Position numbers and translations under genes: made by a program | NCBI GenBank assembly: GCA_018056425.1 | Contig: JAGPFR010000017.1 | Location: forward strand, 1 to 47,692 | DNA length: 47,692 nt | DNA from: Lachnospiraceae bacterium | Lineage (GTDB): Bacteria > Bacillota > Clostridia > Lachnospirales > Lachnospiraceae | Reading direction: 5' to 3' | The notes under the pieces: model-generated | Database searches by the model: none | The model's input: the letters and a program-made list of their open reading frames with translations, nothing else | What the model was told of the DNA's origin: nothing | In this document: one piece after another, positions 1 to 8,536 of the stretch | Position numbering within the stretch: the first letter of the stretch is position 1 | How the letters are laid out: each line of letters starts with the position of its first letter

Positions 1-105
1 CCATAAGGTAATAAGACCCCTTAGAGAGTATGAGGTAGATAGGAATGGTGTGTAAGAGCAGTAATGCTCTCAGCTGACATTTACTAATAGGTCGAAGGCT
101 TATCC
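1..105 (+). rRNA. rrl: 23S ribosomal RNA, 3' end (partial)
   Basis: The first hundred bases match the conserved 3' terminus of bacterial 23S rRNA, including the helix around 'gtgtaagagcagtaatgctc' and the near-universal 'ttactaataggtcgaaggct' at 81-100. The gene begins outside the window, and its exact 3' end (about 103-107) cannot be fixed by eye. No 5S rRNA gene follows; the next RNA genes are tRNAs. Confidence 0.93.
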
Positions 106-177
106 TGTTGTTGCCAATAGATGGATGTTTGATTAGTTCGGATTCGGTTTTGAAGAAGCAAATTTCTTCGCAAGCGG

Positions 178-211
178 CGAATTCCCTGTTTACAGGGATT
201 TTGTTTTATAT
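178..211 (+). terminator. Terminator-like hairpin behind the rRNA genes
   Basis: A short stem pairs tccctg with caggga around a ttta loop, followed by a T-rich run (ttgtttta). It lies between the 23S end and the tRNA cluster and may end or attenuate rRNA transcription. The stem is only 6 to 8 pairs. Confidence 0.5.
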
Positions 212-234
212 TAAACTATTAAAGTCGTCGCAAG

Positions 235-265
235 TATTCCTCGATAGCTCAGTCGGTAGAGCATT
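235..265 (+). pseudogene. Orphan 5' half of tRNA-Asn (duplicated fragment)
   Basis: These 31 bases are identical to 310-340, the lead-in and 5' part of the intact tRNA-Asn: acceptor strand, D-arm and start of the anticodon stem. The match stops abruptly after 'gagcatt', and unrelated sequence follows with no anticodon or T-arm. That tail contains a stem-loop (ctagttca with tgagctag, 279-301). It looks like a partial tandem duplication or a recombination scar, not a working tRNA. Confidence 0.8.
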
Positions 266-312
266 GCGGCGCGTTCCCTAGTTCAGCGTAAGTGAGCTAG
301 AAAGTTTATTAT

Positions 313-385
313 TCCTCGATAGCTCAGTCGGTAGAGCATTCGGCTGTTAACCGAAGTGTCGTAGGTTCGAGTCCTACTCGGGGAG
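313..385 (+). tRNA. tRNA-Asn (anticodon GTT)
   Basis: A full cloverleaf can be drawn. The acceptor is tcctcga (313-319) with tcgggga (378-384), discriminator G385. The D-stem is gctc/gagc, the anticodon stem ttcgg/ccgaa with loop ctGTTaa (anticodon 346-348), and the T-arm gtagg-ttcgagt-cctac. The 3' CCA is not encoded. The gene directly follows a partial copy of its own 5' half. Confidence 0.95.
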
Positions 386-400
386 CTTTCAATTAAATAT

Positions 401-471
401 GGTGCCATAGCCAAGTGGTAAGGCGTGGGACTGCAACTCCCTGATCGGCGGTTCAAATCCGTCTGGCACCT
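401..471 (+). tRNA. tRNA-Cys (anticodon GCA)
   Basis: Acceptor ggtgcca (401-407) pairs with tggcacc (464-470), discriminator T471. The anticodon loop is ctGCAac with GCA at 433-435, and the T-loop is ttcaaat. The layout is that of Firmicute tRNA-Cys. CCA is not encoded. A strong terminator follows directly. Confidence 0.95.
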
Positions 472-477
472 CTCAAG

Positions 478-505
478 ATACACTCCAAGCGGAGTGTATT
501 TTTTT
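478..505 (+). terminator. Rho-independent terminator of the tRNA cluster
   Basis: A nine-base perfect stem (atacactcc / ggagtgtat) with an aagc loop is followed by seven Ts. It ends transcription just behind tRNA-Cys. Confidence 0.93.
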
Positions 506-592
506 AATTTTCATGTTACTGTTTATGTGACCGGAGATTTCTTATCATCGTCATTACAGATGTAACGGAAAAATTTTACTGAGGATTAAAAT

Positions 593-1606
593 ATGAAGAA
601 AATGTCTGTTTTCACAAAGATATTGATAATACTTTTTCTTCTTATCATTATCATTTTTATAGTTATTCCTTTATTTATGAAACATTTCCCAAATCATGAA
701 AATGTCAACGGTCAGGATCTTTATGATAATGAGACTGATGATATTTCAGGCGGGACTGTCGCCGGTAACCTTATTGAGTATACTGCACCGGCTGAGGTGC
801 CGGAACATATTGCAAACCGTGGAATCATCCTTCTCGGAACGGATTATGATTTCACCGATGGTAGATTACACAGCAGATACGATACCAAGGAAGAGTGGCT
901 TTGGGTTGACGGATACACCTGTGACTGTGACCTGAAGGTTGAATCTTCCGACGAAGAATTCCATGAATTCTGCAACCGTTTTTCTGAATTTGGAGAGATA
1001 AGGTATACAGATGACGGATACGGTGAAGTCTGTATTGTAAGGATTCCTTACTATGCTTATCCTGATGTCCATGAATGGGAGATAGATATAACCAGATCGT
1101 GCACCTACCCGTTCAATGCTTCTGAAGGAGGCATGTGGGTCACTGAGGAGGCTTCTTGTTTGGTGCCGATTTATTATGATCCCTCAGGAAAATATATCTT
1201 TGTGATAAGAAATTCTACTCTCGACAGTGAGTATTTTCTTTACTGTCTTGAACCCTGTATGACTTCAGTAGATATATATTCTACAGACTCCGGTAATGAA
1301 ATCGAGTATCATTCGGACGATGCCGAAGAGGTAAGAGTATTTGTGGATGCAATCCATGAACTGAGGCTTACGAAGGTTGAGGATGACCGATCGGAACTTG
1401 CAATGGCTGAAAACTATATCCTTCTTTCTTTTACGGATGTAAACGGATATACGAATGATTACAAAATAGTCGGGCAGTATCTGATTCATGGAGAAGATGT
1501 ATATTATGTGGATAATCCCGATGAACTGCAGGTGTTGAACGGATTTGTTGAAACTTTGCCCGAACCGGAAGAATCATCCGAATTACCTGAAAATGAAGAA
1601 GAATAA
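593..1606 (+). CDS. Membrane-anchored protein of unknown function
   Basis: The family of this 337-residue protein is not recognised. Residues 8-28 are a continuous hydrophobic segment behind a basic start (MKKMSVFTK), consistent with an uncleaved N-terminal anchor and an extracytoplasmic remainder. The rest is acidic and rich in Tyr, Asp and Glu, with a Cys pair in 'TCDCD', and ends in a Glu-rich tail. A gagg ribosome site lies 8 bases before the ATG. The gene stands alone between the tRNA terminator and its own terminator. A solute-sensing or wall-associated role is possible, but nothing in the sequence proves it. Confidence 0.75.
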   Translation: MKKMSVFTKILIILFLLIIIIFIVIPLFMKHFPNHENVNGQDLYDNETDDISGGTVAGNLIEYTAPAEVPEHIANRGIILLGTDYDFTDGRLHSRYDTKEEWLWVDGYTCDCDLKVESSDEEFHEFCNRFSEFGEIRYTDDGYGEVCIVRIPYYAYPDVHEWEIDITRSCTYPFNASEGGMWVTEEASCLVPIYYDPSGKYIFVIRNSTLDSEYFLYCLEPCMTSVDIYSTDSGNEIEYHSDDAEEVRVFVDAIHELRLTKVEDDRSELAMAENYILLSFTDVNGYTNDYKIVGQYLIHGEDVYYVDNPDELQVLNGFVETLPEPEESSELPENEEE

Positions 1607-1628
1607 TCGGTTATAACGTGTATTTCAA

Positions 1629-1658
1629 GACTCCCGGGGTTACTTCCGGGAGTTTTTA
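1629..1658 (+). terminator. Rho-independent terminator
   Basis: ctcccgg pairs with ccgggag, followed by five Ts. It separates the preceding unknown gene from the NUDIX/TIR pair. Confidence 0.9.
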
Positions 1659-1680
1659 GTCTATGAAAATCCCGAAAATA

Positions 1681-1689
1681 TGGTATAGT
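1681..1689 (+). promoter_or_regulatory. Extended -10 promoter for the NUDIX/TIR pair
   Basis: TGG-TATAGT is an extended -10 hexamer 26 bases before the NUDIX start codon, with no clear -35. The same TGnTATA(A/G)T pattern recurs before several other genes in the window. Confidence 0.5.
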
Positions 1690-1715
1690 AAATAAAGTTT
1701 GTTTGGGGACTCGCT

Positions 1716-2201
1716 ATGAAAACCATAAATATCGTCGGTGACAATTATTTCGGAAAATGGAATAAGACAAGGGCAGCCTGCAGATCGATTGTGATAAAAG
1801 ACGGAAAGATGCTTTTATCATATGAGACAGTGACAGACCAGTGGATGCTCCCCGGCGGCGGACTTGAAGCCGGTGAAGACGAGAAAGATTGCGTCATCAG
1901 GGAAACCACGGAAGAAACTGGTTATGTGATAAAACCTTCAGAATGTCTTCTTGAGATCGATGAGTATTATGAAGACTGGAAATGGGTCAACAAATATTTC
2001 TTCGGAGAGATCACGGGAGAGACGGAGCGCAATCTGACCGAGAGGGAAATCGAAGTGGGTATGGAACCCAGATGGATGCAGGTAGAGGAGATGCTTGAAA
2101 TCTTTTCGAAGCATGCGGATTACACGGATACGGATGAAATGAGGCGTGGTATGTATCTCAGAGAATATACTGCGCTTAAGGAAATATTACAGGAAATTTA
2201 A
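1716..2201 (+). CDS. NUDIX hydrolase
   Basis: This 161-residue protein is a NUDIX-fold pyrophosphohydrolase, a family that splits nucleoside diphosphates linked to another moiety with Mg2+. The NUDIX box GX5EX7REUXEEXGU is complete at about residues 49-72 (GGLEAGE, then RETTEETGY). It is preceded by WMLPGGG, which is typical of the fold. The substrate cannot be read from the sequence. It ends one base before the ATG of the TIR-domain gene, so the two are almost surely co-transcribed and translationally coupled. TIR enzymes release ADP-ribose-type products, which are classic NUDIX substrates. A functional link is an inference from this pairing only. Confidence 0.88.
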   Translation: MKTINIVGDNYFGKWNKTRAACRSIVIKDGKMLLSYETVTDQWMLPGGGLEAGEDEKDCVIRETTEETGYVIKPSECLLEIDEYYEDWKWVNKYFFGEITGETERNLTEREIEVGMEPRWMQVEEMLEIFSKHADYTDTDEMRRGMYLREYTALKEILQEI

Positions 2202-3338
2202 ATGAACGTAGAAGCATTAAGTTGTCAGTGTTGCGGAGCACCTCTTAAATTAGGTAATTCCGTTTGTACATGTGATTATTGCGGTACCACCAATATTGTC
2301 AGCGGAAGTACCGGCAAGTATATAGATCTGCTTAACAGAGCAAATAAGCTCAGACAGCAGTGTGAGTTTGACAGAGCTTTCCGTGTATATGATGAGATAC
2401 TTGCGGAGAACGGATCGTTCGTTGATGTTCTTTGGGCTCAGACTCTTTGTGAATACGGAATCGAATATGTTCAGGATCCCACATCCGGAAGATATATGCC
2501 CACACTTCACAGAATTAAGGATGAAAGTATCTTGAATTCCGATTCCTTTAATGAAGCTGTAAGTATGGCAGATGATGCCCAGAAGGCCGAATTGAAAAAT
2601 GCCGCAATGGAGATTGCAAAGATTCAGGATGATTATCTGAACATTGCCGCAGGCGAGAAGCCTTATGATGTTTTCATTTGTTATAAGGAAACCGATGATG
2701 AAACTGAAAAGCGTACCGAAGACAGCGATATTGCTCTTAAGCTTTATAAGAAGCTTGAAAGCTACGGTTTGAAGGTTTTCTTTTCCAGGATTACTCTGCA
2801 GGATAAGCTGGGAGTGAATTACGAGCCTTATATATTCGCCGCATTAAAGAGAGCTACGGTAATGACGGTTATCGGTACAAAGCCCGAATATTTCAGTGCA
2901 GTATGGGTTAGGAACGAATGGTCCAGATTCTATAAATTAAGAGAACTCAATGACCGTAAGCTGATGCTCTTTGCATGTAACGATGTAGATGATCTTCCTC
3001 CCGTGTTCAGGCAGAAGCAGGCGCAGCTCCTTACAGAGCCCGATGCAATAGAGAATCTTTCCGAGAACATCAGGGATTACGTATTTAAGATCATGGGTGG
3101 AAATAAGAGCATGGTCCAAGCTGCGTGTCCCAATTGCGCAAGTGTATTTCCCGTGGATCCTTCTATGCAGGCAGCCATATGTCCTAAATGCAAAAAGCCT
3201 TTTATCGTGGCAGATGCGCTTTTGATGTCTGCAGCGGATCTGTTTACCAAAAACAGGATCAAATGTCCTTTCTGCGGCAAAGAGCAGGAGAAGAATAAAT
3301 ACGGATGTATCTACTGTCATAAGGAAATACCGGTATAA
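2202..3338 (+). CDS. TIR-domain protein flanked by zinc ribbons
   Basis: In 378 residues the order is: N-terminal zinc ribbon (C8/C11 and C24/C27), a helical linker (about 40-150), a TIR domain (about 151-295) starting YDVFICYKE, and two C-terminal zinc ribbons (C309/C312 with C327/C330; C355/C358 with C369/C372). The TIR core is recognisable from KLYKKLESYGLKVFFSR and from WVRNEW. In the latter, E239 sits where TIR NADases keep their catalytic glutamate. Bacterial TIR proteins often cleave NAD+ in anti-phage defence, and others are scaffolds; which applies here is unknown. There is no signal peptide or membrane segment. The start abuts the NUDIX stop with an aggaaa ribosome site inside that gene. 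A strong terminator follows. Confidence 0.85.
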   Translation: MNVEALSCQCCGAPLKLGNSVCTCDYCGTTNIVSGSTGKYIDLLNRANKLRQQCEFDRAFRVYDEILAENGSFVDVLWAQTLCEYGIEYVQDPTSGRYMPTLHRIKDESILNSDSFNEAVSMADDAQKAELKNAAMEIAKIQDDYLNIAAGEKPYDVFICYKETDDETEKRTEDSDIALKLYKKLESYGLKVFFSRITLQDKLGVNYEPYIFAALKRATVMTVIGTKPEYFSAVWVRNEWSRFYKLRELNDRKLMLFACNDVDDLPPVFRQKQAQLLTEPDAIENLSENIRDYVFKIMGGNKSMVQAACPNCASVFPVDPSMQAAICPKCKKPFIVADALLMSAADLFTKNRIKCPFCGKEQEKNKYGCIYCHKEIPV

Positions 3339-3346
3339 ATATAAAG

Positions 3347-3376
3347 AAAGCCCCTGAGCTGCTCAGGGGCTTTGTT
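3347..3376 (+). terminator. Rho-independent terminator
   Basis: aaagcccctgag pairs with ctcaggggcttt around a three-base loop. It closes the NUDIX/TIR unit. Confidence 0.9.
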
Positions 3377-3508
3377 ATATCAAACGAATTATACAATATC
3401 CTATAAAAATTAAATGATCATGCGATAAATATGCCACGTGATAATTGTATGAAATATATCCGGAAATGATACAAAATTGCCAAAAACTTAGTGAAAACGC
3501 GTCTTTTA

Positions 3509-3538
3509 TTGTGAAAGATTACCCATTTGTGATAAAAT
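3509..3538 (+). promoter_or_regulatory. Candidate promoter of glgCD
   Basis: TTGTGA (3509-3514) and TAAAAT (3533-3538) are 18 bases apart, 43 bases before the glgC start. Read by eye only. Confidence 0.55.
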
Positions 3539-3544
3539 AATTAC

Positions 3545-3577
3545 GTCTTTTAAAGACAAAATCTTTTAAAGGAGATA
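3545..3577 (+). promoter_or_regulatory. Repeated CTTTTAAAG element in the glgC leader
   Basis: The leader carries the near-palindrome GTCTTTTAAAGAC (3545-3557). A second copy of CTTTTAAAG follows (from 3563), and its AAAG begins the aaaggag ribosome site. Either upstream CTTT could pair with the ribosome site, so a simple translational switch is possible but unproven. Confidence 0.35.
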
Positions 3578-3581
3578 CGTA

Positions 3582-4790
3582 ATGGCTAAGGAAATGGTAG
3601 CTATGATCCTCGCCGGCGGGCAGGGATCAAGACTTTATGCGCTGACTGATAAGCTGGCTAAACCGGCTGTTCCTTTCGGCGGAAAGTATCGAATCATTGA
3701 TTTCCCGCTTTCAAACTGTGTAAATTCCGGCATTGATACGGTCGGTATTCTCACACAGTATCAGCCCCTCGTTCTTAATGAATATATCGGACACGGACAG
3801 CCCTGGGATCTCGACCGACTCCATGGCGGTGTTCACGTACTTCCTCCATATCAGAAAGCACAGGGTTCCGACTGGTACAAGGGAACTGCAAATGCTATCT
3901 ATCAGAATCTTTCTTTCCTTCGCAGATATGATCCCGAGTATGTGATCATTCTCTCCGGTGACCAGATCTGTAAGCAGGATTACAATGACTTCCTGGAGTT
4001 CCACAAAGCAAAGGGAGCAGACTTTTCCGTAGCCGTTATGGAAGTGCCCTGGGATGAAGCAAGCCGCTTCGGCCTGATGGTTACTGACTCGGACGGACGC
4101 ATAAGCGAATTTCAGGAGAAACCCAAGGAGCCCAAGAGTAATCTGGCTTCAATGGGTATCTATATTTTCAATTTCGATGTTCTTGAGAAGTATCTTGAAG
4201 CTGATGAAGCAAATCCGGAATCATCCAATGATTTCGGAAATGACATTCTGCCCGCACTTTTACGCGACGGAAAGAAGATGTTTGCATATCGCTTCAACGG
4301 ATATTGGAAGGATGTAGGAACCATCTCATCTCTCTGGGAAGCAAACATGGAGGTTCTTAATCCCGAGAGCAGCGGAATCAATCTTTTCGATGATGACTGG
4401 AAGATCTATTCAAGATCTTCGGGTAAGGCCGCCCAGTATATTGCGGATGGAGCCGTTGTTGATAATGCGATGATAACAAACGGATGCCGTATCTTCGGTA
4501 ACGTCAAGCATTCGATATTGTTTGCGGGCGTTGAAGTTGAAGAAGGAGCCGTTGTGGAAGATGCCGTTGTTATGGGCAACGTTAAGATAGGTGCGGGTGC
4601 AAAGGTCTATCACTGTATAGTCGGTGAAGATGCTGTCATCGGTGAGGGTGCCGTTGTCGGTGAACATCCCGAACCCGGTAACGAGAAGAATGTTGCAACG
4701 GTAGGCCCGGGCGTTAAGGTAGGAAAGAACGCATGTGTAGGCGGAACCGCCATGGTTAAGGAAGATGTCGAGGAGGGCGGAAAATGCTGA
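3582..4790 (+). CDS. glgC: Glucose-1-phosphate adenylyltransferase, catalytic subunit
   Basis: This enzyme makes ADP-glucose from ATP and glucose-1-phosphate, the committed step of bacterial glycogen synthesis. The 402-residue protein has the nucleotidyltransferase signature at its start ([14 protein letters not shown]), the [11 protein letters not shown] substrate loop, and a C-terminal left-handed beta-helix of hexapeptide repeats (from about residue 290). An aaaggag ribosome site lies 7 bases before the ATG. Its last 7 bases overlap glgD, so the two subunits are translationally coupled. In Firmicutes GlgC and GlgD form a mixed enzyme, GlgC being catalytic. Confidence 0.96.
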   Translation: MAKEMVAMILAGGQGSRLYALTDKLAKPAVPFGGKYRIIDFPLSNCVNSGIDTVGILTQYQPLVLNEYIGHGQPWDLDRLHGGVHVLPPYQKAQGSDWYKGTANAIYQNLSFLRRYDPEYVIILSGDQICKQDYNDFLEFHKAKGADFSVAVMEVPWDEASRFGLMVTDSDGRISEFQEKPKEPKSNLASMGIYIFNFDVLEKYLEADEANPESSNDFGNDILPALLRDGKKMFAYRFNGYWKDVGTISSLWEANMEVLNPESSGINLFDDDWKIYSRSSGKAAQYIADGAVVDNAMITNGCRIFGNVKHSILFAGVEVEEGAVVEDAVVMGNVKIGAGAKVYHCIVGEDAVIGEGAVVGEHPEPGNEKNVATVGPGVKVGKNACVGGTAMVKEDVEEGGKC

Positions 4791-5932
4791 AGAATAAACA
4801 TGATGCGATGGCAATAATTTTTGCCAACAGTTACGATAATGAAGTTCCCTCACTTGTTAATGAACGTCTGATGGCATCGATTCCTTTTGCGGGAAGATAC
4901 AGGCTGATCGACTTTACTCTTTCATCACTGGTTGAATGCGGTATCGATAATGTATCGATCATCGTTAAGAAGAATTACAGATCTCTTATGAGACATCTGG
5001 GAAGCGGAAGACCCTGGGATCTTGTTAGGAAGAACGGCGGTCTTAATATCGTTCCTCCTTATGCGGAAAAAGGAATAAAGGTTTACAACGGCCGTGTAGA
5101 GGCGGTTGCAAGCATAGTAGAATTCCTCAAGGCCTGCAAAGAGCAGTATGTCTTCATGACAGATTCAAACATCGCTTACAATTTTGATTTTGCGGATATG
5201 ATCCGTGCACATCAGGAGAGCGGTGCGGATGTCACGATCGCTTATAAGAACGAACCGATCCCCTACGGATTTATGAATCTGCAGACAACGCAGACAACGG
5301 ATCTGTATTACACATTTGATCTCGACGGTGATAAGATCACTCAGATCAATACTAATTCCAAAGAGTACGGCCCGCAGAATCTTTCAATGAACCTTTATCT
5401 TATTGAGAGAGAAAAGCTTATCGCACAGATTGAAAGAGCCTACGCTCAGGGTCATGTATTCTACGAGAGAGATGTACTTGCTCCCATGCTCGGAACCGAT
5501 AAGATCTGCGGTTATGAGTTCAAGGGTTACTCGGCAAGAATTACCGATATGGTAAGTTACTTCGATGAGAACATGAAGCTTCTCAATCCGGAGAATCTTA
5601 ATGCACTCTTTGACGGTTTCAATGTTTATACGACCGTAAGAGATGATAACCCCGCCAGATATTGTTCGGGATCAAAGGTTTCCAATTCACTTATCGCAGA
5701 CGGATGTGTTATCGAAGGAGAAGTAGATAACTGTGTACTCTTCAGAGGCGTCCATGTCGGCAAGGGGACGCGGATCAAGAACAGCATAATAATGCAGGAT
5801 ACCGAGATCGCAGGAAATTGCGACATCGAATATTGCATAATGGATAAGGAAGTAAACTTAGTTTCCGGCAAGTCCATAAGGGGCGATAAGACATTCCCCG
5901 TATTTGTACCTGCGTACAAGAAGATCCTTTGA
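4784..5932 (+). CDS. glgD: Glucose-1-phosphate adenylyltransferase, GlgD subunit
   Basis: This 382-residue paralogue of GlgC has lost the GGxGxR nucleotide loop: its N-terminus reads [15 protein letters not shown] where GlgC has [10 protein letters not shown]. That loss is the hallmark of the non-catalytic GlgD subunit, which in Firmicutes raises GlgC activity. The substrate-binding region ([15 protein letters not shown]) and the C-terminal beta-helix ([18 protein letters not shown]) remain. It begins inside the end of glgC and is followed by a terminator. No glycogen synthase or branching gene lies nearby, so the rest of the pathway must be elsewhere. Confidence 0.94.
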   Translation: MLKNKHDAMAIIFANSYDNEVPSLVNERLMASIPFAGRYRLIDFTLSSLVECGIDNVSIIVKKNYRSLMRHLGSGRPWDLVRKNGGLNIVPPYAEKGIKVYNGRVEAVASIVEFLKACKEQYVFMTDSNIAYNFDFADMIRAHQESGADVTIAYKNEPIPYGFMNLQTTQTTDLYYTFDLDGDKITQINTNSKEYGPQNLSMNLYLIEREKLIAQIERAYAQGHVFYERDVLAPMLGTDKICGYEFKGYSARITDMVSYFDENMKLLNPENLNALFDGFNVYTTVRDDNPARYCSGSKVSNSLIADGCVIEGEVDNCVLFRGVHVGKGTRIKNSIIMQDTEIAGNCDIEYCIMDKEVNLVSGKSIRGDKTFPVFVPAYKKIL

Positions 5933-5949
5933 TAAGTTAATAAGGACTT

Positions 5950-5979
5950 ACGGGTCTTCCCCCCGGGAAGACCCGTTTT
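5950..5979 (+). terminator. Rho-independent terminator of glgCD
   Basis: cgggtcttcc pairs with ggaagacccg around a C-rich loop, followed by tttt. Confidence 0.9.
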
Positions 5980-6007
5980 GTTAGGAATAGCTGATAAGGA
6001 GGTAAGC

Positions 6008-6751
6008 ATGTCTGAAAGAGACTGTACGAAAGAGATAGCCGAATTAAATGAGATAGTTTCAAAATATGACAATATTGTCTTTTTTGGAGGAGCCGGTGTT
6101 TCCACGGAAAGCGGCATACCGGATTTCAGAAGCGTTGACGGTCTGTATAATCAGAAATATGATTATCCTCCCGAGACGATCCTGTCCCATACTTTCTATG
6201 TAAGGCATACTGCGGAGTTCTATAAATTTTACAGGGATAAGCTGATCGTAAAAGGAGTGCAGCCCAATGCGGCGCACATTAAATTAGCCGAGCTTGAAAA
6301 GGCGGGCAAGGTAAGAGCGGTGATCACTCAGAATATCGACGGTCTTCATCAGGCCGCAGGTTCTAAGACCGTTCTTGAACTTCACGGATCGACCCTCAGG
6401 AATTACTGCATCAAGTGCGGTGAGTTTTATGATATCGATTACATCGCAGATTCCCCGGATCCTGTTCCGAAGTGCTCAAAGTGCGGAGGAGATATCAAGC
6501 CCGATGTCGTACTCTATGAAGAAGGACTCGATATGGATACAATGCAATCCGCAGTGCATTACATTTCGAATGCACAGGTTTTGATAATAGGCGGAACATC
6601 GCTTGCGGTTTATCCTGCGGCAGGGCTGATAGATTATTTCAAGGGTGATAAACTTGTAGTCATCAACATGGCACCTACAGCCAGGGACTCCGGAGCGGAT
6701 CTTGTAATACCCGCGCCGATAGGAAAAGTTTTTTCACAGATCAAGGTCTGA
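6008..6751 (+). CDS. cobB: NAD-dependent protein deacylase, sirtuin family
   Basis: Sirtuins remove acyl groups from lysines, consuming NAD+ and releasing nicotinamide and O-acyl-ADP-ribose. The 247-residue protein has the NAD motif GAGVSTESGIPDFRS, the TQNIDGLHQAAGS segment, the catalytic His in LELHGS, and a four-cysteine zinc site (CIKCG and CSKCGG). The ATG at 6008 is chosen because an aaggagg site stands 5 bases before it; an upstream TTG in frame lies inside the preceding terminator. The SGNH hydrolase gene follows 29 bases on, probably in the same transcript. Confidence 0.95.
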   Translation: MSERDCTKEIAELNEIVSKYDNIVFFGGAGVSTESGIPDFRSVDGLYNQKYDYPPETILSHTFYVRHTAEFYKFYRDKLIVKGVQPNAAHIKLAELEKAGKVRAVITQNIDGLHQAAGSKTVLELHGSTLRNYCIKCGEFYDIDYIADSPDPVPKCSKCGGDIKPDVVLYEEGLDMDTMQSAVHYISNAQVLIIGGTSLAVYPAAGLIDYFKGDKLVVINMAPTARDSGADLVIPAPIGKVFSQIKV

Positions 6752-6780
6752 TCTGAATAAATGTTTTGGAGGAAGTTTTA

Positions 6781-8496
6781 ATGTCTGAATCACGCGGACC
6801 TGTGGCCCCTAAGGACCCTACAGCCAAAAGACCGTTCTATTACGTAATGAGGGATAAGGATATCTGCGCATCTCCCATGCCTGACGGAAAAGGTATCCAG
6901 CACATCTTTGAAAGCGACGGAAGGCTTAAGGCAAGTGCAAAGCTTGTCGGAAGCATAGAAGATGAGGATATGCTTAAAGAACTTGATACCGTAACCGGAT
7001 TCCGCAAACAGGTTCATAGCATAGGTGTTTCCGTACAGAAGTCGGGAGAGCCTGTTAAAGTAAAGTTCTGTTTTCAGATGTACGGACATAAGGATCCTTA
7101 CAATTCGGGAACCACTCTTACAATGGATCTTGATTCCGACGGAATGGAACTGGTCATGGATCTGTCGCAATATGACTGGTCCGACGATGATAACGTTCCC
7201 GGACAGATAAGATTTGAATTCCCCGAAGGCGGGATCACCGCGAAGGTTTCGGTTTGTTTTTACTTAAATGACGGCTATACGGCGCCCGAACAGAAGGACG
7301 ACAGGGAAGTAGATACAGGCAGCGAAGACTATAAGAAGATGATCGGAAAATCCCTGATGCAGCTTGGCAATGTGCACCGCGTCAAGAAGGCTCTCGAAAA
7401 AGCACGTAAGGGTGAGAGAACCGAAGTCGCTTTTATCGGAGGATCGATCACTCAGGGAGCGGGAGCTATTCCCATCAATGTCAACTGCTATGCATATAAT
7501 GCGTTCAAGGGATTCTGTGACTTAGCCGGAAGAGGATACGAAGACAATGTCGGATATACGAAAGCGGGCGTTGGCGGTACTCCTTCCGAGGTAGGAATAC
7601 TTCGTTACGAGCATGACGTGCTTGATGACGGTAAGAAGAGTCCCGATGTTGTTATCGTGGAGTTTGCGGTTAATGATGAGGGCGATGAGACGAAGGGAGA
7701 ATTCTTTGATTCTCTTGTAAGGAAAATTTACAATTCGCCTCAGAAGCCGGCTGTGATACTTCTTTATTCGGTATTTGTAGACGGATATAATCTTCAGGAC
7801 AGACTTAAGTGCGTGGGCGAGGCTTATAACCTTCCCATGGTCAGCATCAAGGATGCGGTTTACGATCAGTTCTATTTAAGCTCGGAAGAAGGCGGTGTCG
7901 TAAGTAAGAACAGATTCTTCTATGACATGTATCATCCCACAAGTGTAGGCCACCGCATTATGGCGGACGGACTTATCAATCTGTTTAAGGCGGCAGATGC
8001 AGCCGAAGATCCGGGCGATGCGGATATTACGAATATTACACCTCCCAAGGGCGGAGAGTTTGAAAATGTTTATCTCGTAAACAGATTCAACATTGATTCA
8101 TGCCCTGCAGTTATAAGCTATGACTGCGGTAAATTTGACGGCCACAGCAAAGAGCTTCAGTTTGTTGAAAGAGATCTTGATCTGAAAACAACACCGGAAT
8201 TCGAAGGCGACTGGTTTTATCCCGGAGAGGGAGAAGGCGAAGCGGTATTTAAAGCGCGCATCAGGTCATCGGTAATCTTGGTCGGATATATGGACTCGGC
8301 AGATCCCGGAGTGGGAGTGGCAGAGGTTTATATAGACGGAGAAAAAGCACTTACGATAGATCCTCACATAATCGGATGGCAGCACTGCAACGTGCTCATT
8401 GCTCATCGCGGCGGCCCCGTCCTGGAAAGAGATATTGAGATCAGAGTAACCGATCCTGCAAAGAGATTTACATTCCTGGGATTCGGAATAGTGTAG
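6781..8496 (+). CDS. SGNH/GDSL-family hydrolase, cytosolic
   Basis: This 571-residue protein has a C-terminal-half SGNH esterase domain. The nucleophile Ser is in FIGGSITQG (S222), the oxyanion Gly in AGVGGTPSE, the Asn in EFAVNDEG (N298), and the Asp/His pair in DMYHPTSVGH (D382/H385). About 200 residues before the domain form a beta-rich module, and another follows it, as in some carbohydrate esterases. There is no signal peptide, so it probably removes acetyl or acyl groups from intracellular sugars or oligosaccharides; the substrate is unknown. The ATG at 6781 is preferred over a TTG at 6766 because ggagg lies 9 bases before it. Confidence 0.85.
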   Translation: MSESRGPVAPKDPTAKRPFYYVMRDKDICASPMPDGKGIQHIFESDGRLKASAKLVGSIEDEDMLKELDTVTGFRKQVHSIGVSVQKSGEPVKVKFCFQMYGHKDPYNSGTTLTMDLDSDGMELVMDLSQYDWSDDDNVPGQIRFEFPEGGITAKVSVCFYLNDGYTAPEQKDDREVDTGSEDYKKMIGKSLMQLGNVHRVKKALEKARKGERTEVAFIGGSITQGAGAIPINVNCYAYNAFKGFCDLAGRGYEDNVGYTKAGVGGTPSEVGILRYEHDVLDDGKKSPDVVIVEFAVNDEGDETKGEFFDSLVRKIYNSPQKPAVILLYSVFVDGYNLQDRLKCVGEAYNLPMVSIKDAVYDQFYLSSEEGGVVSKNRFFYDMYHPTSVGHRIMADGLINLFKAADAAEDPGDADITNITPPKGGEFENVYLVNRFNIDSCPAVISYDCGKFDGHSKELQFVERDLDLKTTPEFEGDWFYPGEGEGEAVFKARIRSSVILVGYMDSADPGVGVAEVYIDGEKALTIDPHIIGWQHCNVLIAHRGGPVLERDIEIRVTDPAKRFTFLGFGIV

Positions 8497-8501
8497 ATAA
8501 C

Positions 8502-8534
8502 AAAATCCCCCGGCATCTTGCCGGGGGATTTTTA
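8502..8534 (+). terminator. Rho-independent terminator
   Basis: aaaatcccccggca pairs with the matching tgccgggggatttt arm. It closes the cobB-SGNH unit and lies between convergent genes. Confidence 0.92.
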
Positions 8535-8536
8535 TA

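Noticed and set aside
5978-6007. TTG start for cobB
   Set aside because: It lies within the glgCD terminator, and a perfect aaggagg site serves the ATG at 6008.
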